This document shows positions 27,421 through 36,748 of a DNA stretch of 64,000 nt, one piece after another. The notes under the pieces are model-generated. The model ran no database searches, had not been told where the DNA came from, and saw nothing but the letters and a program-made list of their open reading frames with translations. The DNA is taken from contig MKWL01000001.1 in assembly GCA_001899305.1 (NCBI GenBank), positions 620,001 to 684,000 on the forward strand, read 5' to 3'. How positions within the stretch are numbered: the first letter of the stretch is position 1; each line of letters opens with the position of its first letter. Position numbers and translations under genes: made by a program. This DNA comes from Thiobacillus sp. 0-1251. Its GTDB lineage: Bacteria > Pseudomonadota > Gammaproteobacteria > Burkholderiales > Thiobacillaceae.

Positions 27421-27990
27421 TTATTTCTTGTCCAGCTTGGTGAACTTCGAGCCTTCCAGGGTCAGGTTGTACATCAGCCCTTTCTGGCCGAAGATGAAGC
27501 CGACGATCGGATCCTTGATGTTGTTGGTGTCGACCGCTTTGCCGACGCCGAGATCCACCAGAGCGACGGAGCCGTCCACGCCGACTTTCCAGCCCTCGCT
27601 TGCGCGGAATTTGTCGAGGGCGGATTCGTTGGTGAAGAGGACGACGATGCTCTTGGCTTGCGCACCCAGCTGGAAGCCGATGGAGGCGGCGGCGGTGCTG
27701 TAGTAGGCGACGGATTTTCCGCCTACCCGCAGCGCGCCTTCGCCGTATTCGCCGCCGACCCCGATGCCGGCCTTGTAGACCTTGGGAAATACCAGCGCGC
27801 CTTTGGCTATGCCGAGATAGGCCTTGGCCCCGTCAATCTTCTGGAAGGCCTTCAGTGTTGCGTCGACTTCGTGATCGATTTCGGCCGCGCTGGCCGCGTG
27901 TGCCCTGGGGGCGGCGAGGAACAAGGCCGCCAGGGTTGTCAGCATGAGGGCGGGAACGAGGTTCCGCCGTGTCGCAATCATGGGATTCAT
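27421..27990 (-). CDS. SYLF/YSC84-domain lipid-binding protein
   Basis: A 189-residue exported protein: a signal peptide ending in AAPRAHA, then the Ysc84/SYLF domain with KAYLGIAKGALVFPKVYKAGIGVGGEYGEGALRV and ASIGFQLGAQAKSIVVLFTN. The family binds phosphoinositides in eukaryotes; bacterial members are periplasmic or secreted and of unknown role. AAGGAGAGC precedes the ATG at 27990. Confidence 0.92.
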   Translation of the reverse strand: MNPMIATRRNLVPALMLTTLAALFLAAPRAHAASAAEIDHEVDATLKAFQKIDGAKAYLGIAKGALVFPKVYKAGIGVGGEYGEGALRVGGKSVAYYSTAAASIGFQLGAQAKSIVVLFTNESALDKFRASEGWKVGVDGSVALVDLGVGKAVDTNNIKDPIVGFIFGQKGLMYNLTLEGSKFTKLDKK

Positions 27991-28115
27991 GGACGCTCTC
28001 CTTCGTACAAGTTTCATATAAACAGTGTAGTGCAGCACCGGGGAGTCAGTGGATACCTCAATCGCGCGACGGTTCTGTCCGATACAGGGAAGCGTTCATT
28101 TCCTATATCCGCCCC

Positions 28116-28709
28116 ATGCGACTCGTTCCCGTCCTGCTCATCGTTGCCATCGCTGCCGGTGCATGGAATCATTTTTCCACGCGGCCTGTCGACCATGCCG
28201 CGGGCATCCTTGCACCGGACGATCCGGTGCAGATCGACCGGTCGGGTCTGCCGGCATTCTCGGTGGCGGACTACCGGATCATGCCGGCTGCGACGTTTTC
28301 GCTGCAAGCCCGCGTACTTGCGACGGAGGCCTATCATGCGGGCCGCGAAGCCGATCTGTCTCCCGTGGATCTCGCACTGGGCTGGGGGCCGATGTCGGAT
28401 AGCGCCGTGCTGGATCGCCTGCAGATCAGCCAGGGCAATCGTTTCTATTTCTACCGTTGGTCGGGCGCGCCGCCGATTCCGCCGGCGGACATCGTCGAGC
28501 ATAGCGCGAACATGCACATGATCCCCGCCAACGATGACATCAAGCGGCGCCTGGGCGCGGTGCGCACGGGTCAGATCGTCGCGCTGAGCGGTTATCTCGT
28601 GCGCGTGCAGGGGCCGGACGGTTGGCACTGGAACAGTTCGATGACGCGCAGCGACTCGGGCAATGGTGCCTGCGAGCTGGTGTGGGTGCAGGATCTCGCG
28701 ATACGCTGA
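28116..28709 (+). CDS. conserved hypothetical exported protein
   Basis: A 197-residue protein with an N-terminal membrane anchor or signal (RLVPVLLIVAIAAGAW). The periplasmic part has a conserved look: DLALGWGPMSDSAVLDRLQISQ, FYFYRWSGAPPIP, EHSANMHMIPA and a C-terminal SGNGACELVWVQDL. I recall this pattern from proteobacterial proteins without a function. The start has no strong RBS. It is divergent from the SYLF gene, with about 125 bases between them. Confidence 0.82.
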   Translation: MRLVPVLLIVAIAAGAWNHFSTRPVDHAAGILAPDDPVQIDRSGLPAFSVADYRIMPAATFSLQARVLATEAYHAGREADLSPVDLALGWGPMSDSAVLDRLQISQGNRFYFYRWSGAPPIPPADIVEHSANMHMIPANDDIKRRLGAVRTGQIVALSGYLVRVQGPDGWHWNSSMTRSDSGNGACELVWVQDLAIR

Positions 28710-28748
28710 GCCGGCCGTTCGGCGATTCGACGAGGGCCCGCATCCGGG

Positions 28749-29864
28749 TCATTCCATCAGCACACTGACCCGGTCCCGGCCATGGGACTTGGATTGATAC
28801 ATGGCTTCGTCGGCACGCGACAGGACTTCTGTCATGGTCTCGCCGGGCCGCGCAGCCGTTATGCCGAAGCTGGCCGTCACGCGCAGTTCAGGCTGCTCGA
28901 ACAGGAGCTGCTTGGTTGTGTCGCGTATCCGCTCTGCCAGGGCGGTCGCCTCCTCGATCGTGGTGTTGGGCAGCAGCATCACGAATTCTTCCCCGCCATA
29001 CCGTGCGACGAAATCGCTGGCGCGGAGGCTGCCCCTGAGATGGCCGGCAAATGCCTTGAGCACAGTGTCGCCTGCTGCATGTCCATACGTATCGTTTATG
29101 CGCTTGAACCAGTCGATGTCGGTCAGGATGACGGACAGGGGTGGGCCATAGCGCATCTGGCGGTTCAGTTCCATGACCATCCTGCCATCCAGGTGCCGCC
29201 GGTTCGCCACATCGGTGAGGGGGTCGGTGAGCATCAGTTCGCGGATGTGCGTCTCGCTTTGCTGCAGCTTCGTATAGGCGGATTCACGATCCTTGACGAA
29301 GTAATACAGCATGATCGCAATCAGGATGAAACCGCCACCGAGGTTCAGGAGAAAGTAGATGGTGTTGAGCCCGGCCGGCATTGGACGCGCATGGGTGGCA
29401 AAGGTCTGGTCGAAGAGCGCAGAGAAGACGAGCAGGGCGAGAAAGGCCAGCATCCAGTGCGTTGCCGCCTTCAGGTTGATGAAGAACAAGGCCGCCAGTG
29501 GCGCGAAGACGGCCCAGATCATCACCACGCTGCCGTTGGCAAAGCCGCCCAGGCTCCACATCAGAAGAAAGGGAACCAGCAGGATGAGCAGTTGCTGGCT
29601 GAAGCAGAAGAAGGCGAAGTGCCGGGTCTTGAAAAAGTGCAGAATGCTGCTGAAGGAAATGACGGAATACGCGAGTGGAATGGCGCCGGAGAACGGGTAA
29701 CCGTTGTACAGATAGAAGACGCCCCAGAACATGGCTGGAAACGCGATACTGGTGGACATGATCGTCATCACCGCCTTCTTCAGGCGGAGATCTTCCGAGT
29801 CCTCGGGCGCCACGCCCATCAAGGGCCAGCGTCGAAATAAACTATGCGGCGGGGTCTCTGTCAT
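28749..29864 (-). CDS. membrane diguanylate cyclase
   Basis: A 371-residue protein with six predicted transmembrane helices in the first 190 residues (MASE-like), a short coiled linker (SAYTKLQQSETHIRELM) and a GGDEF domain. The active site is RYGGEEFVML and the inhibitory site RASD sits five residues before it. It makes cyclic di-GMP at the inner membrane in response to an unknown signal. Monocistronic. Confidence 0.93.
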   Translation of the reverse strand: MTETPPHSLFRRWPLMGVAPEDSEDLRLKKAVMTIMSTSIAFPAMFWGVFYLYNGYPFSGAIPLAYSVISFSSILHFFKTRHFAFFCFSQQLLILLVPFLLMWSLGGFANGSVVMIWAVFAPLAALFFINLKAATHWMLAFLALLVFSALFDQTFATHARPMPAGLNTIYFLLNLGGGFILIAIMLYYFVKDRESAYTKLQQSETHIRELMLTDPLTDVANRRHLDGRMVMELNRQMRYGPPLSVILTDIDWFKRINDTYGHAAGDTVLKAFAGHLRGSLRASDFVARYGGEEFVMLLPNTTIEEATALAERIRDTTKQLLFEQPELRVTASFGITAARPGETMTEVLSRADEAMYQSKSHGRDRVSVLME

Positions 29865-30121
29865 GCAGCAGCTACCTGGGGCTGGGCCGGTAAAATGAAC
29901 CGATGATGTCCGATAGGTATCGGTATCCCGCCCAATAAAATGAAATGGCAGAATAACAGCTCGACGCGACTTCCCGTGGAACGGGGTCGATGGAGCCGGT
30001 ACTCAATGCCCATCGGGTTTTTCCTGATGCCTGCCCCCCAGAAAAGGCTTTATCGTGCGCGTATGGCGGTTGGACAGTACGTTTTCTCAAGGGCAGCAGA
30101 TGTGGAAAAGGGTATAAGGTG

Positions 30122-30790
30122 ATGAACGCCGATTTGAACGCACGCGTCGTGCTGGATACGGAAGCGATGGCATGGCGGGCGACGGATGGCGCGCGAGACG
30201 ACTGCAAGCTGCTCGATCGCGTCGACGCGGAGAGCGCCCAGACAACCAGCGTGGTACGGTGCGCACCGGGATGTGTACTCGAGCTGGCCAGGCAGGAACA
30301 GGGTGAGGAAATCCTGGTCCTGGAAGGAACGCTGATGGAGGGGCGGGCCGGGTATTCGGCGGGTGCCTACCTCCGCTACCCGCCAGGCGCGTCGCGCACG
30401 TTGCATACCGATCAGGGCTGCGTCCTGTTCATCAAGCGCTATCCGTTCGAGCCTGAGGATGCCGCCGTCGTGCGGATCGATACGACGAAGACGCCCTGGT
30501 TCCCCGGCCTGGTGTCCGGCCTGAGCGTCATGCCCCTGCACCAGTACCAGCACGAGCACGCCGCGCTGGTCCGCTGGCAACCCGAGACGTATTTCCAGCC
30601 GCATGCACATTTCGGCGGCGAGGAAATCCTGGTCCTGTCCGGCGTGTTCGAGGACGAATACGGCCGTTACCCGGCAGGCACCTGGATCCGCAGTCCGCAC
30701 ATGAGCCGCCACCAACCCTTCAGCCGCACGGGGTGTACGATCTTCGTCAAGACAGGTCACTTGCCGGTGACGGATCGCCGGCCAGCCTGA
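30122..30790 (+). CDS. ChrR-like bicupin protein (paralogue)
   Basis: A 222-residue double cupin with the same architecture as the gene at 2181: domain 1 GEEILVLEGTLMEGRAG without metal His, domain 2 HAHFGGEEILVLSGVFEDEYGRY plus SPHMSRH with a complete site. The start MNADLNARVVL matches the paralogue and follows AAGG. It has no anti-sigma domain and no sigma-factor neighbour. The two copies are 28 kb apart and clearly diverged rather than a recent duplication. Confidence 0.87.
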   Translation: MNADLNARVVLDTEAMAWRATDGARDDCKLLDRVDAESAQTTSVVRCAPGCVLELARQEQGEEILVLEGTLMEGRAGYSAGAYLRYPPGASRTLHTDQGCVLFIKRYPFEPEDAAVVRIDTTKTPWFPGLVSGLSVMPLHQYQHEHAALVRWQPETYFQPHAHFGGEEILVLSGVFEDEYGRYPAGTWIRSPHMSRHQPFSRTGCTIFVKTGHLPVTDRRPA

Positions 30791-30791
30791 T

Positions 30792-30820
30792 CGCGTTCCG
30801 GATCCGGGGAGCGTTTTTTC
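30792..30820 (+). terminator. probable terminator of the bicupin gene
   Basis: CGTTCCGG and CCGGGGAGCG form an imperfect stem directly after the stop codon, followed by TTTTTT. Confidence 0.6.
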
Positions 30821-30848
30821 ATTTCATGGCAGGCGGGATCGTGGACGG

Positions 30849-32099
30849 TCAGCCATAAGCAGATTCGTCCGTCGCAGGGCTGGCTTCGCTGGTCAGTTCT
30901 TCGGTCCAGGCGAGCGACTGCAATTGGGCAAGATTGACTTCTTCCGGACTGGAGTCGATGTCGCTGGCGTAGCGGGCGGTGCGCTCGAAATCGCCGCGTT
31001 CCGACGCTTCGGCGAGTTTCAGGAAAGGCGCATAAGGCCCCGTCTGGTGGACCAGGGCCTGGACGACGGCATCGGGCATCGGGAGCCGTTCGAGCAGCCG
31101 GGCAAGCGGGATTTCCATCAGCGGTTCGGCCAGGGAGAACAACCCGGTGATGAACAATTCGTCCTGGGCCTGGCGGTCGAGCCGGGACTGGCCGAGCAGC
31201 TCGCAGATGCGGCCGCGCGTCACGGCTGTCCGCGCCGCCAGGGCGTTGGTAGGCGTCGGCCTGGCGGTGACCAGTAACAGTGCGAGCCAGCGATACAGCG
31301 TCTTCAGCCCGATCAGGGTCAGGGCCTGGCGCACCGTATGGATCTGCTGCTGGAGGCCCGCGGCGGCGGAATTGGCATAGCGCAGCAGACGCAGGGTCAG
31401 CGCGGCATTGCGACGTAGTGGCTCTTCGATGTCGCTCAGGTCTTCGCATTTGCTGACCTTGTTCATCAGGTCGAGCACGGCCAACTGGCCCGGCTGGATG
31501 GATTTGTTGGCCAGATTCTCCGGGCGGGCGAAATAATAGCCCTGGAAATACTGGATGCCGCTGTTGCGGCAGAGTTCGAACATCTCGCGGGTCTCGACCT
31601 TCTCGGCGATGAACTGGCCGTTGAAGTCGCGTTGGATGTGCGCGAGGATTTCCACGGTTTTTTCGGGATGCTGTTCGAGCACGTCGAGCTTCACGAAGTC
31701 GACCATCGGCAGCAGCGGGCGGTACTCTTCCAGGCAGACGAAATCATCCAGGGCGAAGCGGTAGCCGAGCTGCCGGAGCTCCCGGATGCGGGCGATCAGC
31801 ACCGACGAGACGGGGACGGTCTCGAGGATTTCGTAGACCACGTGCTGGGGCGGAAGCAGGCAGACGAAATCGCTCATCAGGGTGGCTTCGTCCAGATTGA
31901 TGAAGGCGAGCTTGCCTTGCAGCAGCCAGTCGGGACCGAGACAGAGGGTATTGCTGATGACGCTGACGCCGGCCTGCAGCTGGCTGCTGATCTGGGCCGA
32001 AACGGAGGCCATCGATTGCCTGAACAGAAGTTCGTAGGCGAATAGGCGATGTTCGGCATCCACAATGGGTTGCCGCGCCAGAAAGGTTTCCGTGCCCAT
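30849..32099 (-). CDS. degenerate EAL domain plus HDOD domain protein
   Basis: A 416-residue two-domain protein. The N-terminal EAL-like domain (about 1-200) has FLARQPIVDAEHRLFAYELLFR, where the usual EAL/ELL catalytic Glu context is kept only in part, and FALDDFVCLEEYRPLLPMVDFVKLDV. Several metal ligands of active phosphodiesterases look replaced. The C-terminal HDOD domain (about 200-395) contains RLLRYANSAAAGLQQQIHTVRQALTLIGLKTL. The family (YuxH-type) is thought to signal without hydrolysing c-di-GMP. AGGAGA before ATG 32099 decides the start. Confidence 0.93.
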   Translation of the reverse strand: MGTETFLARQPIVDAEHRLFAYELLFRQSMASVSAQISSQLQAGVSVISNTLCLGPDWLLQGKLAFINLDEATLMSDFVCLLPPQHVVYEILETVPVSSVLIARIRELRQLGYRFALDDFVCLEEYRPLLPMVDFVKLDVLEQHPEKTVEILAHIQRDFNGQFIAEKVETREMFELCRNSGIQYFQGYYFARPENLANKSIQPGQLAVLDLMNKVSKCEDLSDIEEPLRRNAALTLRLLRYANSAAAGLQQQIHTVRQALTLIGLKTLYRWLALLLVTARPTPTNALAARTAVTRGRICELLGQSRLDRQAQDELFITGLFSLAEPLMEIPLARLLERLPMPDAVVQALVHQTGPYAPFLKLAEASERGDFERTARYASDIDSSPEEVNLAQLQSLAWTEELTSEASPATDESAYG

Positions 32100-32304
32100 C
32101 CAGTCTCCTCGCAAGACTTGTGTTTGTATCGTTCTCGGCAGAGCATTCAGTTCGTCGACATCGCCCTGGGGCCTGAGTGCTGAATGCGGTGTCGTCCGAA
32201 CCTGTCACCGTGACGGGAGTCAGAGACGTGTCGCTGCATCTTCGTGAGCTTTGCAAGACGAGGTAGCGGCGCGTCCCCGCAGAACTTGAGGCCTATCTTT
32301 CCAG

Positions 32305-33342
32305 ATGAATACAATCCTTCTCGGCAACAGCGACCTGTCCGTCCCATCTGTCTGCCTGGGCACCATGACTTTCGGGCAGCAGAACAGCGAGGCCGATGCG
32401 CATGCCCAACTGGACTATGCCCTGGGTCAGGGCGTCAATTTCTTCGATACTGCCGAGATGTATCCGGTACCGGCACGGGCGGAGACGACGGGGCTGACCG
32501 AACGCCATGTGGGCACCTGGCTGAAGCGCCAGGCCCGCGACCGCATCGTCCTGGCAACCAAGGCAACCGGCCCGGGCCGGGCATTGGACTGGATCCGGGA
32601 AGGTCGGCTCGATTTCAACCGGGCGAACCTGCAGCAGGCGCTCGACGGATCGCTGCAGCGACTGCAGACGGATTACGTCGATCTCTATCAGTTGCATTGG
32701 CCCGACCGCAATGTGCCTATGTTCGGCCACTATCATTTCGACCCGACTCAGGAGCGCGAGACCGTTCCACTGCAGGAAACCCTGGCCGCGCTGGCCGATT
32801 TCATCCGGGCAGGCAAGGTTCGCCACTGGGGGCTGTCCAACGAAACGCCGTGGGGGCTGATGACGGTGCTGCGGCTGGCCGACACGTTGGGACTGCCCCG
32901 CCCGGTTTCGGTCCAGAACGCCTACAGCCTGCTGAACCGGACCTGGGAAAACGGCCTGGCCGAAATCGGTTTCCGCGAGCGCGTCAGTTTGCTGGCCTAC
33001 TCGCCGCTCGGCTTCGGCGTGCTGTCCGGCAAATACCTGGATGACCCGACGACGCCAGGGCGGGTGAATCTGTTCGCCGGATTCGCCGGCCGCTATGGCA
33101 AGCCCAACACGGCGCCGGCCGTGGCCGCGTATGCGGCGCTCGCCCGGCGGCATGGCCTGACGCCCACCCAGCTGGCACTGGGTTTCGTCTATAACCGCTG
33201 GTGCGTCGGCAGTACGATCGTCGGTGCCACCACGATGGCGCAGTTGCAGGAGAATCTGGCGGCGCGCCAGACCGGGCTGAGCCCTGACATCCTGGCGGAT
33301 ATCGAACGCATCCACCTGCAGTTCCCCAATCCGGCACCCTGA
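32305..33342 (+). CDS. Tas-like aldo/keto reductase
   Basis: A 345-residue NADP(H)-dependent TIM-barrel oxidoreductase like E. coli Tas: LGNSDLSVPSVCLGTMTFGQQNSE, the catalytic Asp and Tyr in NFFDTAEMYPVP, Lys in VLATKATGPG and His in LYQLHWPDRN. The cofactor region GSTIVGATTMAQLQENL binds the NADP phosphate. Physiological substrate unknown. The gene has a weak RBS and stands alone. Confidence 0.94.
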   Translation: MNTILLGNSDLSVPSVCLGTMTFGQQNSEADAHAQLDYALGQGVNFFDTAEMYPVPARAETTGLTERHVGTWLKRQARDRIVLATKATGPGRALDWIREGRLDFNRANLQQALDGSLQRLQTDYVDLYQLHWPDRNVPMFGHYHFDPTQERETVPLQETLAALADFIRAGKVRHWGLSNETPWGLMTVLRLADTLGLPRPVSVQNAYSLLNRTWENGLAEIGFRERVSLLAYSPLGFGVLSGKYLDDPTTPGRVNLFAGFAGRYGKPNTAPAVAAYAALARRHGLTPTQLALGFVYNRWCVGSTIVGATTMAQLQENLAARQTGLSPDILADIERIHLQFPNPAP

Positions 33343-33396
33343 ACCCGGGGCAGGCTGTTCGCACTATCCGGTGCGCGCGTTCGCTGTGGTGGGAAC

Positions 33397-33419
33397 TTAC
33401 CATTTTCCTGGCATGGTAA
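33397..33419. promoter_or_regulatory. TTACCAT...ATGGTAA inverted repeat
   Basis: TTACCAT (33397-33403) and ATGGTAA (33413-33419) form a perfect 7-bp inverted repeat with a 9-base spacer just upstream of the hairpin leader of the small gene at 33460. It could be an operator or part of a longer leader structure. Confidence 0.4.
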
Positions 33420-33420
33420 T

Positions 33421-33457
33421 CGCACCTCCCTGATCGTTGGATCACTCAGGAGGTGCG
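33421..33457 (+). promoter_or_regulatory. ribosome-binding-site-sequestering hairpin
   Basis: CGCACCTCC (33421-33429) is perfectly complementary to GGAGGTGCG (33449-33457). After one bulged C, TGA (33431-33433) also pairs with TCA (33446-33448), leaving a 12-base loop. The right arm contains the Shine-Dalgarno of the gene that starts at 33460, so the folded mRNA would block initiation. Candidate thermometer or ligand/protein-controlled switch. Confidence 0.65.
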
Positions 33458-33459
33458 TC

Positions 33460-33663
33460 ATGATGACGGCCAGAAATGCGCCACCGCACGCCGAACGAAG
33501 CGATATCGTGGAATCGGAACTATTGGATATGCTGCAGACGCTGATCGATGCCCACTGCGGGCTGTCGGCAATTCATCAACTGCTTGATGAGGCCAAGACA
33601 ATGCCGGAAATCCGTGCCCGTTTTGCGCAGTGGCAGGCGAGCCAGCGCGAGCACGACACGTAA
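33460..33663 (+). CDS. small hypothetical protein under hairpin control
   Basis: A 67-residue acidic, helical protein: SDIVESELLDMLQTLIDAHCGLSAIHQLLDEAK and a basic C-terminal helix MPEIRARFAQWQASQREHD. No family is recognised. Its AGGAGGTGCGTC ribosome binding site is the right arm of a strong hairpin. Two consecutive ATGs are possible starts (33460, 33463). Confidence 0.75.
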   Translation: MMTARNAPPHAERSDIVESELLDMLQTLIDAHCGLSAIHQLLDEAKTMPEIRARFAQWQASQREHDT

Positions 33664-33740
33664 CGGACAGGCCCCTGCAGATACCGGCATGCGGATGCCG
33701 GCCAGAGCATTCACGCCCGCCAACACCGAGGCGTCGATCC

Positions 33741-33881
33741 TTAGGTTCTGTCCTGGGGAACGACGGTCTCCGGTACCGGAGGCGTCTCGGGCACCGTGGC
33801 TTTCTTGAGCGCCTTCTCAGCCTTCTTCTTCTTCTTTTCCAGCTCGCGTTGCCGTTTTTCGTACTGATAGTTGGGTTTCAT
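33741..33881 (-). CDS. small basic protein (MKPNYQYEKRQREL)
   Basis: A 46-residue protein: MKPNYQYEKRQRELEKK, a Lys-rich helix, then an acidic/Pro tail (VPETPPVPETVVPQ). I recognise the N-terminus as a widely conserved small proteobacterial protein of unknown function (MKPN-YEKRQ-E-KK). Only a short AGG precedes the ATG at 33881. Reading is continuous and codon use is normal for the genome. Confidence 0.7.
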   Translation of the reverse strand: MKPNYQYEKRQRELEKKKKKAEKALKKATVPETPPVPETVVPQDRT

Positions 33882-34031
33882 ACCTGAACAATAATGGGAG
33901 CCGGGCCAAACAACAATAGCGAAAGCAGGGCGGCGCAGGATGCCGCAGAATTGACGTCGCTGGTTGGGGGCTGCGGATGGTGTGATGTTTGACGGGCAGG
34001 GTCCGCATGAACCCTGCCCGAATGCATGACC

Positions 34032-34547
34032 TCAGGGATGGGCTTCGTTCGTAGGAGCGGCGCTTGTTGCGACGGTTGAAACGGCTCCAGTTGTAGCCTG
34101 TGGCTGTTGCGTTCCCTCCGGTTTGTCCGCAGGTGGCGCATCAATGGTGACTTTTTCGCCCATCAGGACAGTGATCATGGTTGGGTAGTCATACGCAGCG
34201 CCGCTTGCCACGTCGACGCCTGCACCGATCACGCCGCCAAAAATGATGTTGCCGAACGCCATGGCCTTGGTCGACGACTTCACGCTGGCCAGCCCCGGCT
34301 CCTGGTTTGCCTTCTCACAGTTGATCAGCAGATCTTCGTAGCTGCGCCTGACGGTCACCGAGCCTGGGCTTGTGACAAACCAGGTGCCCTTGTTGTTGGA
34401 GAGTTTACAGTTCGCACTCATGACAGCTTCGCCCTGCTTGCTGCGCGTTTCCACGGAGACGCTCTGATTCTGGCCGGAAACAATCGAAGCGCAGCCCGAG
34501 CCCAGCATCGTTGCAGACATTAAAACGACTAGATTGATCTTATTCAA
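34032..34547 (-). CDS. hypothetical lipoprotein
   Basis: A 171-residue lipoprotein: MNKINLVVLMSATMLGSGC (lipobox Cys19), then ASIVSGQNQSVSVETRSKQGEAV, a beta-rich domain with one Cys pair candidate (ANCKLSNN and INCEKAN), a hydrophobic Gly-rich stretch (AMAFGNIIFGGVIGAGVDVASGAAYDYP) that could cross or contact the membrane, and a Thr/Ala-rich tail. The start is TTG preceded by GGGAGGAG. Similar to common Pseudomonas/Betaproteobacteria lipoproteins without a function. Confidence 0.85.
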   Translation of the reverse strand: MNKINLVVLMSATMLGSGCASIVSGQNQSVSVETRSKQGEAVMSANCKLSNNKGTWFVTSPGSVTVRRSYEDLLINCEKANQEPGLASVKSSTKAMAFGNIIFGGVIGAGVDVASGAAYDYPTMITVLMGEKVTIDAPPADKPEGTQQPQATTGAVSTVATSAAPTNEAHP

Positions 34548-34674
34548 AACAACTCCTCCCTATGAACGCCTTTCCAGTAAAGGCGGGAGGATTCTATCTG
34601 CCTGCTTGTGGGAGCGATAGCTTGCCGGCAACCGGTTGGGCGACGTCCGGACCGTACCGGACGTCACCGGGCGA

Positions 34675-36027
34675 TCAACCCACTTTCGGCAGGCGCGCGA
34701 GCGCAGCCTCGATCGCTTCTTCCGGATAGGCGAAATCTTCGAGCTTGCCGCTGAAGTAGCTGTCGTAGGCCGCCATGTCGAAGTGGCCGTGGCCGGACAG
34801 GTTGAAGAACAAGGTCTTCGGTTCGCCGCTTGCCTTGCAGCGCAGGGCCTCGTCGATGCAGGCGGCGATGGCATGGTTGGACTCGGGCGCCGGAACGATG
34901 CCCTCGGCACGGGCGAAGGTGACGCCGGCCTTGAAGGTGGCGAGCTGGTGCACCGCCACCGCCTCGAGGAGCTTCTCGTGATAGAGCTGCGACACCAGCG
35001 CCGAGTCGCCGTGATAGCGCAGGCCGCCGGCGTGGATGCCGGGCGGCATGAAGTCGTGGCCGAGGGTGTACATCAGCATCATCGGCGTGAGCTTGGCGGT
35101 GTCGCCGAAGTCGTAGGCGTAGTGGCCGCGCGTCAGGGTGGGGCAGGAAGCGGGTTCGACCGCGACCAGGCGCACGCTCTTGCCGGCGGCCTTGTCGGCG
35201 AAGAAGGGGAAGGCCGCGCCGCCGAAGTTGGAACCGCCGCCGCAGGGGGCGAAGATCATGTCGGGGTAATCGCCGGCCTTTTCGAACTGCTTCTTCGCTT
35301 CCAGCCCGATCACGGTCTGGTGCAGCAGGACATGATTCAGCACCGAGCCGAGGGCGTAGTTGGTGTCGGCACGCGAGGCGGCGTCTTCCACCGCCTCGGA
35401 AATCGCGAGACCCAGTGAGCCGGGATTGTCCGGGTCCTCGGCCAGCGCGGCGCGCCCCGAGTTGGTTTCCATGCTGGGGCTGGCGAATACTTCCGCGCCC
35501 CAGGTCTGCATCATGGAGCGGCGGTAGGGCTTCTGCCCATAGCTCACCTTGACCATGTAGACGCGTACCTCCAGCCCGAACATCTGGCCGGCCAGCGCCA
35601 TCGAGCAGCCCCATTGCCCGGCACCGGTTTCGGTGGCGATGCGCTTGATGCCGGCTTCGGCGTTGTAGTAGGCCTGGGCCACCGAAGTGTTGACTTTGTG
35701 CGAACCGGCGGGCGAAACACCTTCGTACTTGTAGTAGATCTTCGCCGGGGTGCCGAGTGCCGCTTCCAGGCGATGGGCGCGGAACAACGGCGAGGGTCGC
35801 CACAGCTGGTAGATCTCGCGCACTTTTTCCGGGATCGGGATCCAGCGTTCCGCAGACATTTCCTGCTCGATCAGGCTCATCGGGAAGATCGCCGTCAGCG
35901 CCTCGGGGCCGATCGGCTTGCCGTCCGGACCCAGCGGCGGCGCCGGCCGATTGGGCATGTCGGCGACGATGTTGTACCAGTGGGTGGGAATCTCGGATTC
36001 ATCGAGCAGGAACTTGGTTTGCGGCAT
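34675..36027 (-). CDS. TrpB2-like PLP-dependent enzyme
   Basis: A 450-residue fold-type II PLP enzyme of the TrpB2 (tryptophan synthase beta-like) class. Lys111 in GSHKVNTS is the Schiff-base lysine, CGGGSNFGG binds the phosphate, and TETGAGQWG is the family loop. Unlike TrpB1 it carries the longer N-terminus typical of TrpB2. It can make tryptophan from indole and serine, but it lacks a TrpA neighbour here, so another indole-salvage or PLP role is possible. AAGGAG precedes ATG 36027. Confidence 0.92.
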   Translation of the reverse strand: MPQTKFLLDESEIPTHWYNIVADMPNRPAPPLGPDGKPIGPEALTAIFPMSLIEQEMSAERWIPIPEKVREIYQLWRPSPLFRAHRLEAALGTPAKIYYKYEGVSPAGSHKVNTSVAQAYYNAEAGIKRIATETGAGQWGCSMALAGQMFGLEVRVYMVKVSYGQKPYRRSMMQTWGAEVFASPSMETNSGRAALAEDPDNPGSLGLAISEAVEDAASRADTNYALGSVLNHVLLHQTVIGLEAKKQFEKAGDYPDMIFAPCGGGSNFGGAAFPFFADKAAGKSVRLVAVEPASCPTLTRGHYAYDFGDTAKLTPMMLMYTLGHDFMPPGIHAGGLRYHGDSALVSQLYHEKLLEAVAVHQLATFKAGVTFARAEGIVPAPESNHAIAACIDEALRCKASGEPKTLFFNLSGHGHFDMAAYDSYFSGKLEDFAYPEEAIEAALARLPKVG

Positions 36028-36283
36028 GGCATTCTCCTTTTTTATGGGATCGTGTCGGCATTTCGGACAGGCAGGTCGACCAAAACCATCATCGACCAAT
36101 CGCTCCGGGCCGTCAACGAAGCCGCAAGCCGGCATGGTCCGAATGGGGCGGCTGGCGGACGACAGATACGCACGCGAAATTCCTGATTGTTTTTGTCGGG
36201 TATTGGCCTACAAATGAGTACAGGCTGCATGCTGACCCGTACTGCCCTCCCCCGATGTTCCCTTAACTCAGGAGACGTTCACC

Positions 36284-36703
36284 ATGAGAAACGTACATAT
36301 CGACTATCAAGGCCCGGACCAAGGCTTCCAGGCCGCCAGCCTGCTCGCGAAAGAAGCGGCGAAAGCGAACCAGATGAAGGATCCGACCATCATGTCGTGG
36401 CATCAGAGCGGCGGGATGGGCGAAACGCTGCCTTTCTACGACGGCGCCGATCCGGAAACCTGGTGGGAAAAATACGGGGAGGGCAACGGTGGCAGGCTGG
36501 AGGTCAGCGTGGGGGATGACTACCAGTTCATCCTGATGGACACGCGCGGCTACGAGACCGTGGGCGACATGCCGCTGCGCAACCTGACGGATCGCGACGG
36601 CAACCCGTACCTCTGCTTTACGCCCCTGCAGGGAATAGATTCCCCGGTGCCCAAGCGGGAGGCCTGCATCCTGCTGGATGGCTGGATGGCCGATCAGTTT
36701 TGA
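36284..36703 (+). CDS. AF1514-family protein
   Basis: A 139-residue protein of the AF1514/DUF5619 family: MRNVHIDYQGPDQGFQAASLLAKEAA, SWHQSGGMGETLPFYDG and DDYQFILMD. The family is found mainly in anaerobic or sulfur-metabolising prokaryotes and has no assigned activity. AGGAGACG lies eight bases before the ATG. The flavin reductase gene follows after 45 bases, so they probably form one operon. Confidence 0.85.
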   Translation: MRNVHIDYQGPDQGFQAASLLAKEAAKANQMKDPTIMSWHQSGGMGETLPFYDGADPETWWEKYGEGNGGRLEVSVGDDYQFILMDTRGYETVGDMPLRNLTDRDGNPYLCFTPLQGIDSPVPKREACILLDGWMADQF

Positions 36704-36748
36704 CGCATACCTGACGCCAGGCATGCATGCCACAGGAGAAACAGGGCA

